In this document: piece by piece, positions 1 to 12,099 of the stretch
How the letters are laid out: each line of letters starts with the position of its first letter
Position numbering within the stretch: the stretch's first letter is position 1
Source of the DNA: Aquarana catesbeiana
Lineage: Eukaryota; Chordata; Amphibia; Anura; Ranidae
Direction of reading: 5' to 3'
Length of the DNA: 64,000 bases
Assembly (NCBI RefSeq): GCF_042186555.1
Contig: NC_133325.1
Coordinates: 674,948,802 to 675,012,801 of the forward strand
Program-made: the position numbers and the translations under genes
Notes under the pieces: generated by a model
The model's input: the letters and a program-made list of their open reading frames with translations, nothing else
Told to the model about the DNA's origin: nothing
Databases searched by the model: none

Positions 1-1479
1 GTCACCTAACCGGCCCCTGATCCCTGTGACAGCCAATCACAGTGATCACACGGTAGAGGAAGCCCAGGTATTGCCCCATAAAGAGATGACATTGCTCCAG
101 CCTGACGATCATCTTAAAGGGCCGTCAGAGAATTGCTTTATTAAAACAAACATATATTAGTGCCATTCCCATGCCGCTTGTTCATGTCACACGGAGAGAA
201 GATGAAGACGGCCATTCATGTGGCCAACCAACAATACAAGATGGCGGAGGAGCTCCCGGAACATCGGCGCAGTTGATGAGCAGCGTAGTCAAGGTGAGAA
301 CATCCTCCATACATTGTCTTTGACCACCACGGGGGAAAGTCACCGATAGGAGTTCCAAACCATTCCTAAACTATCAGATGTCCCCCCTGTAGTGCTTAAA
401 ATATGTTGTATTCCTCCAGTCCAGAAGGGGGAGACACATGTAGTCCTGGATTTCTATTCACATATCTGACCCAGATGCAACAACTCCCCCCCCCCCATCC
501 TCCATCCTTCATCGCTTTATCTGGTGCAGATACCCGGAGAGCCGCCTCTGCTGCTGCTGCCTCCTCAGCTCGTGTTTAGTTCTTTGAGCCATCGGTTGGT
601 TCTTCGTTCCGGAGACCGGCGGCTCAACCGGTGCGGTTTCATTGGAGCGGTCAGAATCCTCCTCAGAAGACGTGCTTCCTCTGTGGCCACTTTCATTGAT
701 GCTGTAAAGGGATCATAGAAGAAGGAGGAGTTTGTAAAGGTTTTACACAGAGCGGCCCCCGATCCTCCTTTTCTGGGGTCCCCCGGCGGGTGCCCCCATG
801 GAGAGCCGCTTTCCATGGGGGCACTCGTGCGGGCACGCACCCGAGTCCCGCTGCTGCATCCATTGACACGGACAGCAGGACTCCGCCCCCGGGTCGCTGG
901 ATTTGATTGACAGCAGCGGGAGCCAATGGCACCCGAGGCAGCGGCTGGAGCTGCTGGGATCGTCCTTGACACTGGAACGATCAGGCTCAGGTAAGAAAAA
1001 GGGGGCAGGGGGGTGGGCTGCAGCACAAAAGGGTTTTCACCTAGAATGCATTAAAGTGAAAAACTTCGAGACTTTAAAACTCCTTTAAAGTGATTATAAC
1101 ATTAAAGTGGTTCCAAAATTTGAAAGTTTTTTTTTTAATTCAAAAAACCTGTGTGCGGCAGCCCCCCCCAATACTTACCTGAGCCCCCTCTCAATCCAGC
1201 GATGTGCAGAAAAGCATCGGCTCTCAGGGGAACCTCCCTCCTCATTGGCTTCCGCTGCTGTCAATCACAGCCAATGAGGAGAGAGAGAGAGAGAGAGGGG
1301 GTGGGGCTGTGTCTGAATGAACACACAGAGCAGCGGCGGCTCAAGAGCGCTGCTGCTTGGGTGAGTATTTTGCAGACCTCACTTTTTGTCACAAAGTTTT
1401 GAAAATTGAAAAAAGAAAAAAAAAAATGTTTTTTCTTGTCTTTCTTCATTTTCAAAAACAAATGAGAGCTGCAAAATAC
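1..1479. other. RRP12 intronic or flanking sequence, no exon recognised
   Basis: No exon of RRP12 or another gene could be recognised on either strand. The stretch 1148-1285 is an inverted copy of sequence at about 29140-29320 (shared AATACTTACCTGAGCCCC), so it is a dispersed repeat. A short (GA)n run lies at 1277-1300. The open frames here are short and low in complexity. Confidence 0.5.
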
Positions 1480-2302
1480 TCACCATGCCTCTCAGCAAAT
1501 AGCTTGGGGTGTCTACTTTCCAAAATGGGGTCATTTGGGGGGGTTTTATGCCATCTGGGCATTCCATGGCCTCCGAAACTGTGATAGGCAGTGAAGAGTG
1601 AAATCAAAAATTTACACCATTAGAAATCCTGAAGGCGGTGATTGGTTTTCGGGGCCCCGTACGCAGCTAGGCTCCCAAAAAGTCCCACACATGTGGTATC
1701 CCCATATTCAGGAGAAGTCATTATTCAATCACTTGGGACAAAAAAAATAAATATTCAATGGGTTCAACATGCCTCTCAGCAATTTCCTTGGGGTGTCTAC
1801 TTTCCAAAATGGGGTAATTTGTGGGTGTTTTGTACTGCCCTGCCATTTTAGCACCTCAAGAAACGACATAGGCAGTCAAACTAAAAGCTGTGTAAATTCC
1901 AGAAAATGTACCCTTAGTTTGTAGACGCTATAACTTTCGCGCAAACCAATAAATATACGCTTATTGACATTTTTTTTACCAAAGACATGTGGCCGAATAC
2001 ATTTTGGCCTAAATGTATGACTAAAATTGAGTTTATTGGATTTTTTTTATAACAAAAAGTAGAAAATATTTTTTTTCAAAATTTTCGGTCTTTTTCCGTT
2101 TATAGCGCAAAAAATAAAAAACGGCAGAGGTGATCAAATACCATCAAAAGAAAGCTCTATTTGTGGGAAGAAAAGGACGCAAATTTCGTTTGGGTACAGC
2201 ATTGCATGACCGCGCAATTAGCAGTTAAAGCGACGCAGTGCCAAATTGGAAAAAGTCCTCTGGTCCTTAAGCAGCATAATGGTCCGGTCCTTAAGTGGTT
2301 AA
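1480..2302 (+). mobile_element. TTAA-family non-autonomous DNA element, partial
   Basis: This is the right part of a repeat seen about a dozen times in the window. Signature blocks are GCTATAACTTTCGCGCAAAC, ATCAAATACC followed by AAAGAAAGCTCT, and TTTGGGTACAGC followed by GACCGCGCAAT. The end AAGTGGTTAA (about 2292-2302) is typical. Complete copies elsewhere are flanked by TTAA, which suggests the piggyBac superfamily. The left end is unclear. Confidence 0.6.
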
Positions 2303-2999
2303 GCAAGCATTTTACTGAATGAAACCAATTCACTCAGTTTTGTTGTGATTAGCTGTGATTGGTCAAAGCTAATCACATGGTACAGATGGGCTGCGATTGC
2401 CCCTATCAGTACCATATGATCACATTGTACACAATGGATGGCATGAAAAGGAAGCAGGCCCGTGATTGTGTAACGCACGCCCCCAGCTCCTCCCCACTGC
2501 GTCCTATTGTCAGAAACTTCTCCCACTTGAACTTTGTAATAACATTGTATTTACTTTCAAAGTCTGACCTTCAGGCCACTTTCACACTGAGGCCCTTATA
2601 GGCTCAAAAAAATAGCGCCTGTCTAATCAGGTCCACCTGAAAAACTGACAGGCGGACCTGATCGGACAGCCCATGTGAAAGAGCCCTTACCTATATTAAA
2701 AAAAAAGTGTTTACTTCCGCCCTAGACCAGAAGTGATGTCGCTCCAGTCCTCCAAGATGGTAAAAGTGATCAGAGACAATCTGGTCTCTCTTCACCGCTA
2801 TGGCCAGCGTCACAAACTGTTGGATCCTTGCCTGGGTATTCCTGAGCAGCAAGGAGTGGGGGCGCGATCCAGAGGCTAATTACCTGCTCGGATCGCTTTC
2901 ATGAGAAAGTGAATGATCAGCTGAAAAAAATAAATACCGGGGGTTATGGCTGATGGTTTCAGCCATAACCCCTGCAAACCACTCCAAAGCCGCAACGTA

Positions 3000-3052
3000 T
3001 ATACACACACATACATACATATACACACACACACATAATATAATATATATTA
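3000..3052. repeat. CA/TA-rich microsatellite
   Basis: Imperfect ACAC/ATAC/ATAT simple repeat with no coding value. Confidence 0.7.
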
Positions 3053-3292
3053 CGGGGCTCAAAATTTCAAGTCCTGAGCTACTAGCCAGGCCTCAAGGGT
3101 TACTCGCCACCAGTTGCCCCGCCCAACCACTACCCTGCCCCTAATTCCACCCCTAAACACGCCCTCAAATTATCTCATGAAATTACATTTAAATGATTTA
3201 TACAGAATTAAGTTATAAAAATAAATATTAACAACAACTTTATTCGTGCCCAAAAATGCAGCCTACCCGTGTACCGCCAGTGCAGCTTGCCC

Positions 3293-3594
3293 GTACAGGG
3301 GAAGAGAGAGGAGAGCAGCCGCCTGGTTGATCAGAGCGCAGGGGGAACATAACAGTTTTTATTTCAATAGCTGTGTGTTACCCGCCGTGCACCGTTGTAT
3401 ACAGCCCCCCCTTGTCCGGGGAACTGTGATAGACAGATCACCCATCCCAGGATTGGATGGGTGATCTGTCTATCAAAGTACCCGGACAAAGAGGGGCTGT
3501 ATATGGCAGCGGGGAACACACAGCTATTGAAATGGAAACTGTTATGTTCCCCCGCGCTCCGATAAACCAGGCGGCGGCTCTCCTCCCCTACGAT
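3293..3594. mobile_element. Foldback (palindromic) MITE
   Basis: Two arms of about 140-155 bp (3293-3447 and 3455-3594) are near-perfect reverse complements around a 7-bp loop. Paired segments include AGGGGGAACATAACAG with CTGTTATGTTCCCCC, and AATAGCTGTGTGTTACC with its complement. No transposase is encoded. Open frames across it are artefacts of the symmetry. Confidence 0.75.
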
Positions 3595-3706
3595 CGCTGG
3601 GAGAATGGCTCCCATACAACCCAGGCTTCCGGCGGTGCTAGCCTGCCGCCGCCCCCAACTCCCAAGCAGCCCACACTCACCAGCCCTCAAAATCCACTGT
3701 ATATAT

Positions 3707-3711
<5 letters not shown>

Positions 3712-3750
<39 letters not shown>
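3712..3750. repeat. (AC)n microsatellite
   Basis: Uninterrupted dinucleotide run, followed by a poly-A run at about 3770-3788. Confidence 0.9.
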
Positions 3751-3752
<2 letters not shown>

Positions 3753-4569
3753 AGGGATCATCCGATTAAAAAAAAAAAAAAAAAAAAAGTTACTTTTTTA
3801 TCACTGTTATTGCTGTCACAATGAATGTAAACATTCCGTGTGACAGCAATAGGCAGTGACAGGTTCTCTTTATGAAGGGATCGGGGTGTCTATAAGACCC
3901 CAAACCCCTCCACTGCACTTGAAAGTATTCAAAACGTCAAGATCAGCGTTTTTGAATACTTTCTATTTTTTAAAACGGATGCCTTTAAGATGCCAGTAAT
4001 TTGGGAAGTGATGTCATGACACTGCTTCCGGATTACTAGATCCGACACCCGAACGAAGCATCGGCTTTGTTCGGGTCTTCGGCCAGCCGGCAGACATGCT
4101 GGCTGGTTGCTCGGGCCTCCTGGTGGGACGGGAGAGCCCAGGCGAGCGGCGGAAGGCAGCGGGAGGGGGGTGTCACCTCCCATTGTTTGTAATAACAGCT
4201 GAGCGGCTGCTGAGCTGCATCGGTTGTTATTACAGTAAAGCCGACCATCTGCTCTAGAGAGCAGTACCGGGGTGATGCATGCAGCTGCGTGCATCACCCC
4301 GGAAAAACCCCTTAAAGCAATATCGGTCTAGCTTGCGACCAATACTGATTTTTCAGAAAATGCTGATATCAGCCTTACCGAAAATCGGTTGATTCCTAAT
4401 ATACGTATAGTGATCAAGAAGTGGGTAAAGGTCACCAACATTTTCGAAAGTTGCTTTACAGTTTATTGTAGCAAAACTCTAATACTCTTAATTTTTAAAC
4501 AATTTTCAGTCTTGATATTTGATACCCTTCCCCCAGTGTTCTGTTCCTTCCCACAAATACAACTCTCAC

Positions 4570-4708
4570 CTCCCGATTTCTTGATCTCCTGGACACAAAA
4601 CTTAGCGGTGGACTGGGCAGCAGGATGGTGAGCGGGGGCGGAGTCTGTAAACATGAACTCGCTGCCCTTCAGGATAGAGCACACGCCAAGCTGAGCGGCC
4701 TTCCGCAC
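4570..4708 (-). CDS. RRP12: RRP12 exon (last one in the window)
   Basis: This exon has 139 nt, phase 0 in and phase 1 out. The acceptor is TTGTTGTAG|GTG and the donor is GGAG|GTGAGA. It encodes VRKAAQLGVCSILKGSEF, then MFTDSAPAHHPAAQSTAKF and CVQEIKKSG. The next exon is not recognisable in 1-4569 and probably lies outside the window. Confidence 0.93.
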
Positions 4709-7700
4709 CTACAACAAAAATCACACACACACACACACGGAGGATCAGATCATATTAAAAAAGTACCCACAGACCTCTGAAGACTTCCTTTTCTAAAGGT
4801 CTCTCGTTTTTCCTGGTCTACAACGTACTTTTGGCTTTGCATGGACAGTGAAGCTCAGTAAGCCATGGTACACCTGCAGAGTGGAGGGATAACTCCATGC
4901 AGACAGGTCCTGTTTCTGAAGCAACACTGACAAACATGAAACGATCTGAAAAAAAAAAAAAATTAAAAAAAGAAGACAATGTAATAATGAGATTGCAGGA
5001 AGACATACAAAAGTATATGAAAAAAGACATCGCTATCACCGTTGTACTGCAATCTTTGCTCCCACACTCTAAAAATATGTATGAATCTACTAAACACAAT
5101 ATATGAAAGTGCAAGGTGCTACATGTGCAAAAAAGCAAAAAGTATCAATTAAAGTGATTGTTAGTTAAAAAAAACGAAAAAACAAAAAACTCCTCCTTTT
5201 CAAACATGTCATACTTGCCTCCACTGTGCAGCTCGTTTTGCACAGAGAGGCCCCGATGACTGCCAGGTGTTTTTTCACCTAAATGCATAGGATTTTTTTT
5301 TTTTTTTTACCAAAAATATCGCAATAAGCGTATATTGATTGGTTTGCGCAAAAGTTATAGCGTCTACAAACAATGGGAAAGATTTATGGCATTTATTATT
5401 TCATTTTATTTTTTTTTAGTAGAAATATGGCGGTGAGCTGCAATTTTTAGCAAGCCTGCGACATTGCGGCGGACAGATCGGACGCTTTTGACACTTTTTT
5501 GGGACCATTTACATTTATACAGCGATCAGTGCTATAAAAAATGCACTGATTACGGTGTAAATGTCACTGGCAGGGAAGGGGTTAAATGTGTGTTCCCTCG
5601 GTGTGTTCTAACTGTGTGGGGATGTGATAAGGAGAGGAGACATATCGTTTTTCCTACTCAGTAGGAACAATATGGCTCCTCTCCTCTGACAGCACAAGGA
5701 TTTGATTTGTGCGTTTACACACACAAATCCCCGTGCTGGCGCTCGTGCACGTGATAGCGCGTGCCGGCGGTGATCGTGCCAGCCGGCCACGCGCATTCGG
5801 TCCCCCAGCGGTGCGCGCCCTCTGGTGGCCAAAAAGGGGTAGGACCTACCCATACGGGGTTTCACTCAAGGGAGCCATTCTCTAATATTACAGAAACATG
5901 AAAATCTAAAACACAGGATAATACAAAAGGAACACGACTTACCCATCTAAGAGCGGAGGTGCTGCCGCTGGCAGCCTGTGAGGACATAATATCCATGAAG
6001 GCCTTAGACGTGTCCGAGAATTTCTTAATCAGCACAGGACCCGGAACCCTAAAACACATCATCAGTTACTGGAAGATGAAAGACCAATAACCCGTAACCA
6101 CTGGGGGCGGGGGGGACAGACAGGCTTACCTTTTCAGAACCAGGTTCAGCAGGTAGGCAACGGCAGACAGCGACTCCGCAGACTCAACAGCTTCCAGAGT
6201 GGTCATCTATGGGGGAAAAAAAAATATATATAAAAATTTTTGTTTTTATGTTCTGCAGTGTACAGACAAACCATGGAGGGATTTCCGCATTTAATCTCCT
6301 CATCAGTTAGTAAAATGAAGAGAAAACCAAATCATAAGCAAAAAAGTGTCACCTGGAAGACGATTTTCAGAGCCAAGCTTAGGAATTGCTTTACTCCCAC
6401 AGGTTTCAGTTTTATTAAATAGTAATACAGTAGTAAACTCAAAACAAAGTTGTAAAAGTGGAACTTCTGCTTACCTAATTCCATCCCCCTCTCCGGTGCC
6501 ACATTCCACATTTTCAGGGGGAGGGGGGAGCAGGTACCTTTTTTTTCTTTTTTTTTTTTTTATTATAGGTACCCTGTCCCCACTCCTGGGTGACCGGCAA
6601 GTTACGTCAAGAGCTCGGCCCCCTCCCCCTTCTGCCGGGCCAGTGACACTGCCAGGCTCCTTTACCCGCAACGGTGGCGGCAGCACCTGTCCATCGGCTG
6701 AGGTGCCGACATCGCTGGACTCCAGGACAGGCAAGTTTTCTAACGTTAAGGCGGCATTCACACCTGAGCGTTTTCAGCTCATAAAACGTCTGAAAAACGC
6801 CCATTCATTTCAATGGCACCTGTTCACATTTGAGCGTTTTGTCACCTGAAGCAAAACGTCTGAAAAACACCCTAATCTCAAAAAATAACATGAGCTTCTT
6901 TGGGACAGATTACAGGTGTTTTTCTGCCTTTTACATTGGTGACCTGAACAAAACCGCGGCAAAAACGAGGCAAAATGCGCGGTAAAAAACGCGCAACTTT
7001 GAAACGCTCAGGTGTCAATGCAGCCTAAAAATCAGCAGCTGCAGTATGTGGTGCTGCTGACTTTAATTTTTATTTATTTATTTATTTTTTTTAAAGGGGC
7101 AAGCGGAAGGAACTCCACTTTAAAACAAAAATTAAAAAAAACCTTCTCCCTGCAAGGTAATGTCATAATGTGCTAGTAGGCTTCACCTACTGGCACATTA
7201 TGAAAACGTTACCTAAGAACGAAGCCCTCCAGTGGTGCGCTGTCAACGCTGACAGGGCTTCCATCTTCACCCGGTCTTCCTTCCGGGTTCACGGGGCTCC
7301 GGCTGCTTGAATGGCCAAGCTGCGATGACATCACTCCCTTCCATGCGCGCTGGAGTCTCGGCCACGGCACAGATCTCTGAAGGTAACGGCACGAGCATGC
7401 TGCCTCTTCAGTGTGACGTCACCGGCTGCAGGGACATTGAATATCTCCTGTACGGCGCACATTTAGGAGATGTTCCCCGTAGTTACAAGGACTCTTTATT
7501 ATAAGCTTACCTGTAGGTAGAAGTGTCCAATGGGAGTTCACTACCACTTTAAGCCCCCGTTCACATGGGAGCGACTTCGCATTCGATTTGACGGAGGCAC
7601 CGGTCAAATTGGTGCGACGCCGACTTTGCGGTGCCACACCAATTTGAAACAGTAGTACATGCGTTGCTTTTGCCGATTTTGGGTGTGACTTGAATAGACA

Positions 7701-9310
7701 TTTGTGCATGAACTGGGCCAACCCCCGTCCATCGCTGTGCTGCTCTTCCAATGTCAGCTCTGCAAAGACAACAGAGCTAGCGGTGGCTGAGGGGAAAAAG
7801 ATGATCCTAAATCCCGCAATTGCGGTGGGTCCGAAAGGGACATTAACTTGGTCAGGACCTGGACCGTGGTCCACCATTTAGAGACGCCCGTTTTATTGCA
7901 TTATAGTGCAGCACATTTGAAAAATGAAGACAATGGCAACCATGCAGAGAAATCACTCACCAGAGCAGCAAAGTATTCCGTTTCTGTCTCCTTCCCTCCC
8001 TGAGAGCGGATCACTTCTGTTACTGCAGCCAGAACCGCACAGATCTAAAAAGACATAAACAATTAAGTCTCAGATCTATACTTTGTATCGGTGATAGAAG
8101 TCCTATAAACACAAATGAATGCAACAGTTAAAACACTACAGTGGAGCAAACAATAGATAATGACTTCTCCACTGATCACCAATGTAAGGAACATTCTTCT
8201 CACTGATCACCAATGTAAGGAACATTCTTCGCACTGATCACCAATGTAAGGAACATTCTTCTCACTGACCACCAATGTAAGGAACATTCTTCTCACTGAC
8301 CACCAATGTAAGGAACATTCTTCTCACTGATCACCAATGTAAGGAGAATTCTTCTCACTGATCACCAATGTAAGGAACATTCTTCTCACTGATCACCAAT
8401 GTAAGGAACATTCTTCCCACTGACCACCAATGTAAGGAACATTCTTCTCACTGACCACCAATGTAAGGAACATTCTTCCCACTGATCACCAATGTAAGGA
8501 ACATTCTTCCCACTGATCACCAATGTAAGGAACATTCTTCTCACTGATCACCAATGTAAGGAACATTCTTCTCACTGACCACCAATATAAGGAACATTCT
8601 TCTCACTGACCACCAATGTAAGGAACATTCTTCTCACTGACCACCAATGTAAGGAGCATTCTTCTCACTGATCACCAATGTAAGGAACATTCTTCTCACT
8701 GATCACCAATGTAAGGAACATTCTTCCCACTGACCACCAATGTAAGGAACATTCTTCTCACTGACCACCAATGTAAGGAGCATTCTTCCCACTGATCACC
8801 AACATAAGGAACATTCTTGCAACTGAGGCAGACAGCTTGTAGTTCTGAATGAACTATGAGTGCTCTGGTAGTTCACTGAACCTTCCTGCTTCTCAGTAAT
8901 TACCTCCCCTAGGGGCAGACAGCGGTACTGACAGTCTGCAGGAGCCGGACATTGTACCCGCCATCTACTGATTATAGGTGCAATGCTCTGCAGGCTAAAA
9001 AAAACAAATGCATATTTCTGTGTTTGCAAAACAAGGTGCAGTTATTGTTTATTAAATGAAAAGTTATCCTTCAAAGGTCTACAACCCGAGTCGCCACCCA
9101 CCTCCTTGTGAGCGGCCGAGTTGGACTCCCAGAATCTCTGGACTTTGTTGAAGGTGAGGTTGGTGCAATCGGAGAGGCCGCTGAGGAAGGTGGCCCCGGA
9201 TCTTTCTGTGATGGCCATTTCCTCCTCCTCCGGCCTCTTCTGTATGGACAGGGAACCTGACTGCAGGTCATTGTGCAGCTTTACAGCGTCTACCGTCAGA
9301 TCACTCTTCC
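4570..9310 (-). CDS. RRP12: RRP12, ribosomal RNA processing 12 homolog (partial, N-terminal exons)
   Basis: RRP12 is a nuclear/nucleolar HEAT-repeat protein that helps export of both pre-ribosomal subunits and rRNA maturation. Six exons on the minus strand (9102-9310, 7961-8044, 6130-6206, 5943-6048, 4829-4945, 4570-4708) join into 732 nt, or 244 codons, with every splice phase compatible. Recognisable blocks are SDLTVDAVKLHND, FLSGLSDCTN, KVQRFWESNSAAHKE, VLIKKFSDTSKAFMDIM, LQVYHGLLSFTVH and GVCSILKGSEFMF. All closely match human RRP12 as I remember it. About 50 N-terminal residues (exon 1) were not found upstream. The C-terminal two thirds, including the NUC173 region, would lie left of position 1, since no further exon is seen in 1-4569. 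All introns shown are GT-AG. The introns hold repeats, including a 31-bp minisatellite. Family assignment is firm; whether this is the functional copy rests on the missing ends. Confidence 0.93.
4829..4945 (-). CDS. RRP12: RRP12 exon
   Basis: This exon has 117 nt, 39 codons, phase 0 to 0. The acceptor follows a long T-run (TTTTTCAG|ATC) and the donor is AAAA|GTACGT. The translation contains SCLSVLLQKQDLSAW and LQVYHGLLSFTVHAKPK, matching RRP12. The open frame in the other reading phase over this stretch is a shadow. Confidence 0.92.
5265..5840 (-). mobile_element. TTAA-family element, partial, in an RRP12 intron
   Basis: Reverse-oriented copy. It contains GGTTTGCGCAAAAGTTATAG, GGGACCATTTACATTTATAC and CACTGGCAGGGAAGGGGTTA, all family signatures. 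It lies between the exons at 4829-4945 and 5943-6048. Confidence 0.6.
5943..6048 (-). CDS. RRP12: RRP12 exon
   Basis: This exon has 106 nt, phase 2 in and phase 0 out. The acceptor is GTTTTAG|GGT and the donor is TGG|GTAAGT. It encodes VPGPVLIKKFSDTSKAFMDI followed by MSSQAASGSTSALRW, one of the best conserved stretches of RRP12. Confidence 0.94.
6130..6206 (-). CDS. RRP12: RRP12 exon
   Basis: This exon has 77 nt, phase 0 in and phase 2 out. The acceptor is CCCCCATAG|ATG and the donor is AAAAG|GTAAGC. It encodes MTTLEAVESAESLSAVAYLL and then NLVLK. The ATG at its first position is internal and should not be taken as the gene start, because the preceding exon joins in frame. Confidence 0.92.
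6750..7025. mobile_element. MITE with TAA target duplication (PIF/Harbinger-like)
   Basis: A 276-bp element. The ends GGCGGCATTCACACCTGAGC and its near complement (CGCTCAGGTGTCAATGCAGCC read on plus) are flanked by TAA on both sides (6747-6749 and 7026-7028). A TWA 3-bp duplication is the PIF/Harbinger rule. No coding capacity. Confidence 0.7.
7961..8044 (-). CDS. RRP12: RRP12 exon
   Basis: This exon has 84 nt, 28 codons, phase 0 to phase 0. The acceptor is TTTTTAG|ATC and the donor is CTG|GTGAGT. The translation begins ICAVLAAVTEVIRSQGG and ends TEYFAAL, matching the RRP12 block after AAHKE. It sits just proximal to the 31-bp minisatellite. Confidence 0.93.
8163..8815. repeat. 31-bp minisatellite in RRP12 intron
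   Basis: About 21 tandem copies of a 31-bp unit whose core is CACCAATGTAAGGAACATTC. Copies vary at a few positions (GATCACC/GACCACC, TTCTC/TTCCC). It lies between the RRP12 exons at 7961-8044 and 9102-9310. There are no unique spacers, so it is not CRISPR-like. Confidence 0.95.
9102..9310 (-). CDS. RRP12: RRP12 exon (first one visible, probably exon 2)
   Basis: The exon has 209 nt. The acceptor is a pyrimidine tract ending in CTCTCCAG and the donor is GAG|GTGGGT. It enters with two bases completing a codon and leaves in phase 0. The translation starts KSDLTVDAVKLHNDLQSG and ends WESNSAAHKE, the conserved N-terminal region of RRP12. A glutamate-rich stretch (PEEEEMA) lies in the middle, as in mammals. 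Confidence 0.93.
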
Positions 9311-9462
9311 CTGGAGAGCAGAAAAATGAACATCAACCAATGACAGGTGAGGACACAGGAATCACAAACCTGGAGATGTTTTCACCGGATTGGAAGGACT
9401 TTTGAAGTCACTTGCCAACCGCAAAATATGATATAAAAAAATAAGAGATGATAGAGATATAC

Positions 9463-10190
9463 ACACATTATATTACCAAAAGTATTGGGACGCCTGCCTT
9501 TACACGCACATGAACTTTAATGACATCCCACTCTTAGTCCGTAGGGTTCAATACTGAGTTGGCCCACCCTTTGCAGCTATAACAGCTTCAACTCTTCTGG
9601 GAAGGCCGTCCACAAGGTTTAGGAGTGTGTCTATGGGAATGCAAGACGGCAGGCATTGCTTTATAAAGTTGGTCGCACCACATACTAATATACTTGACAC
9701 CCGAGCGCAGGAGAGATTTCTACTGTTTATGGGAATGTTTGACCGTTCTTCCAGTAGCTCATTTGTGAGGTCAGGCACTGATGTTGGACGAGAAGGCCTG
9801 GCTCTCGGTCTCTGCTCTAATTCATCCCAAAGGTGTTCTATCGGGTTGAGGTCAGGACTCTGTGCAGGTCAGTGAAGTACCTCCACCCCAAACTCACTCA
9901 TCCATGTCTTTATGGACCTTGCTTTGTGCACTGGTCCAAATCATTTGGTGGAGGGGGGATTATGGTGGGGGGGTTGTTTTTCAGGGGTTGGGTTTGGCCC
10001 CTTAGTTCCAGTGAAGGGAACTTTTAAAGGGTCAGCACCCCAAGACATTTTGGACAATTTCATGCTCCCAACTTTGTGGGAACAGTTTGGGGACGGCCCC
10101 TTCATGCTCCAACATGACTGCACACCACAAAGTTGGGAACATGAAAATGTCTTGGTATGCCGACACCTTAAGAGTTCAATCAGTCCTGAT
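9463..10190 (-). pseudogene. Tc1/mariner transposase fragment
   Basis: The terminal sequence CAAAAGTATTGGGACGCC at about 9476 is followed, on the minus strand, by a degraded transposase C-terminus ending LPRRVEAVIAAKGGPTQY, the usual Tc1 tail. Further upstream come remnants of the D,D,E-domain (a PNPIEHL-like block), all frame-broken. The second inverted end is lost near 10190. It lies distal to the first visible RRP12 exon. Confidence 0.8.
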
Positions 10191-10337
10191 GTACTTAAGG
10201 CCGATCTCTTTTGTTGAGACTCAAAAACGCCAGGAAAGTACAAATACCCCCCAAAAGACTCCTTTTAAAAGTAGTTGAAAGTAGACAGTCCAAGGTGTTT
10301 AGAAAGAAGCATTGCTGGGTTTTTTTTTGTATTTCTG

Positions 10338-11182
10338 AACCACATCCCGCCCGCCAAATGACGGCATGGCTCTTGTCCTGGGTGGACATCTTATTACGGC
10401 CTCCCAGAGCGACCGCGCATCGTGGTGATCGGTGGTGCGGTGTGTCAGTCAGACACACCGCTCTCGGTAAAGAGCCTCTGGCGGAGCCTCTTTATCACGT
10501 GATCACCTGTATCCAATCACGGCTGATCACGATGTAAACAGGAAGAGCCGATCGGCTGCTCTCCTTAAAGGGGGGGTCTGTGCTGATTGTTTATCAGTGC
10601 AGCCCCCCCTCGGATGCCCACCCAGGACGCCGCCAGGACCACCAGGGATTGGCACCACCCTGGACCACCAGGGAAATGCTAATCAGTGCCCAGGCAGCTG
10701 CCAATCAGTGCCCATCCCCAATGCCTGCCAGTGCCATCGGTGATGCCTACCCATGAGTGCCCATCAGTGCCACCTATGAGTGCCCATCAGTGCCACCTAT
10801 GAGTGCCCATGAGTGCCACCCATGAGTGCCCATCAGTGCCACCCATGAGTGGCCATCAGTGCCGCCTTATCAGTGCCCACCAGTGAAGGAGAAAGCTAAC
10901 TTATTTACAAAATTTTATAACAGAAACAAAAGAAAAACTTTTTTTTTTTTTTCAAAATTTTAGTTTTTTTTTTTTTTTTATTTGTTTAGCAAAAAAAAAA
11001 AAAAAAAAAACGCAGTGTTGATCAAATACCACCAAAAGAAAGCTCTATTTGTGGGAACAAAATTATAAAAATTCTGCTTGGGTACAGCGTAGCATGACCG
11101 CGCAATTGTCATTTAAAAAGCGACAGCGCTGAAAATTGGCCTGGGCAGGAAGGGGGTGTAAGTGCCCGGTATTAAAGTGGTT
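10338..11182 (+). mobile_element. TTAA-family element with internal short tandem repeats
   Basis: It contains the block GATCAAATACCACCAAAAG and ends AAAGTGGTTAA. The first half carries about eight imperfect copies of a CATCAGTGCCACCTATGAGT-type motif (10725-10880). The left end lacks a clear TTAA. Confidence 0.55.
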
Positions 11183-11313
11183 AATAAAAAATAAAAAAAA
11201 AACCCTCAAAAATTTTTTTTATTATTATATATTGTCACCAGTGTAGTACCGCGTTGTCATATAACTTGTATGGTAGCGATCAGAGACACTGACTGGTGAC
11301 AGTATGTGAAAAA

Positions 11314-11317
<4 letters not shown>

Positions 11318-11352
<35 letters not shown>
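11318..11352. repeat. (TA)n microsatellite
   Basis: Alternating TA run between poly-A and poly-T stretches. The 115-codon frame across it is low complexity. Confidence 0.8.
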
Positions 11353-11357
<5 letters not shown>

Positions 11358-11825
11358 GGATTATATAATAATATCTTTTTTTTTTATAACTATAGCAACA
11401 CTGTACTACTCTTGAGGAGGTCGTCAGTTGTTTATTATTTTTACACCTTATAGCAAAAAAAGAGGGTTTCATCGAATATTTTTTATGTATAATTAATAAG
11501 ATTGATTTTATAGTAATATTCAAGCGTACGTCGCCTTTAAAGTCCCAATAAAGAGGGATCTCTCTTTTTCTACCATCTATGAAGAGCCAGGCTTCCACAT
11601 TCAACTGAGTTGTCCTGTCTACATTTCAGGTCAAACCCATGGCTAGCTCATGTCCTCTAAGAGAGAGCTTATCCATGGAGTAGAGACACTATACAGACCA
11701 GAGGACACGTATTTGTCCCATTCCCCACGACCAATATTGGCGTAGTGACCACTGAGGCCTACAACGGCTGAAGGACTCTGTAGCTCCAGGTCACTCTACA
11801 ACAAGAATCTGCATCTCTAGGTCAC

Positions 11826-12045
11826 TTAAGAATATCGTAACCCAAGGAAAATGAAGGGGAAATATGGACGCTCGTGGGTAGGGTGGGTGGAATGAGAATC
11901 GTTCATAGAGTCTCCCCCTACAGGACAGGATATTGAAGAGGAAGAATTCCATGAACATGGGGGAGGCATGGACAGTTCATCTGTAGGGTTGGTGGAATGA
12001 GAACAGTTCATACAAACTCCCCCTACAAGACAGAATATGAAAGAT
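11826..12045. repeat. Imperfect 110-bp tandem duplication
   Basis: Two adjacent copies share GGGTGGAATGAGAA, GTTCATA, CTCCCCCTACAGGACAG-type strings and a GAATATGA tail. No coding signal. Origin unknown. Confidence 0.5.
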
Positions 12046-12099
12046 TCATAACTCTACAACACTGGGGTGTTTGGTTCATATTCTGACCAGGACATTGTC

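Noticed and set aside
3457..3843. 128-residue frame
   Set aside because: Crosses a palindrome, an AC microsatellite and a poly-A run.
1..4569. Further RRP12 exons
   Set aside because: No segment matched the expected next block after the exon at 4570-4708. They may be outside the window.
6130..6206. Start of a separate gene at the ATG of this exon
   Set aside because: The upstream exon joins in frame to the same RRP12 sequence, so the ATG is internal.
8163..8815. CRISPR-like regular repeats
   Set aside because: The units are directly adjacent, with no unique spacers, and the context is a vertebrate intron.
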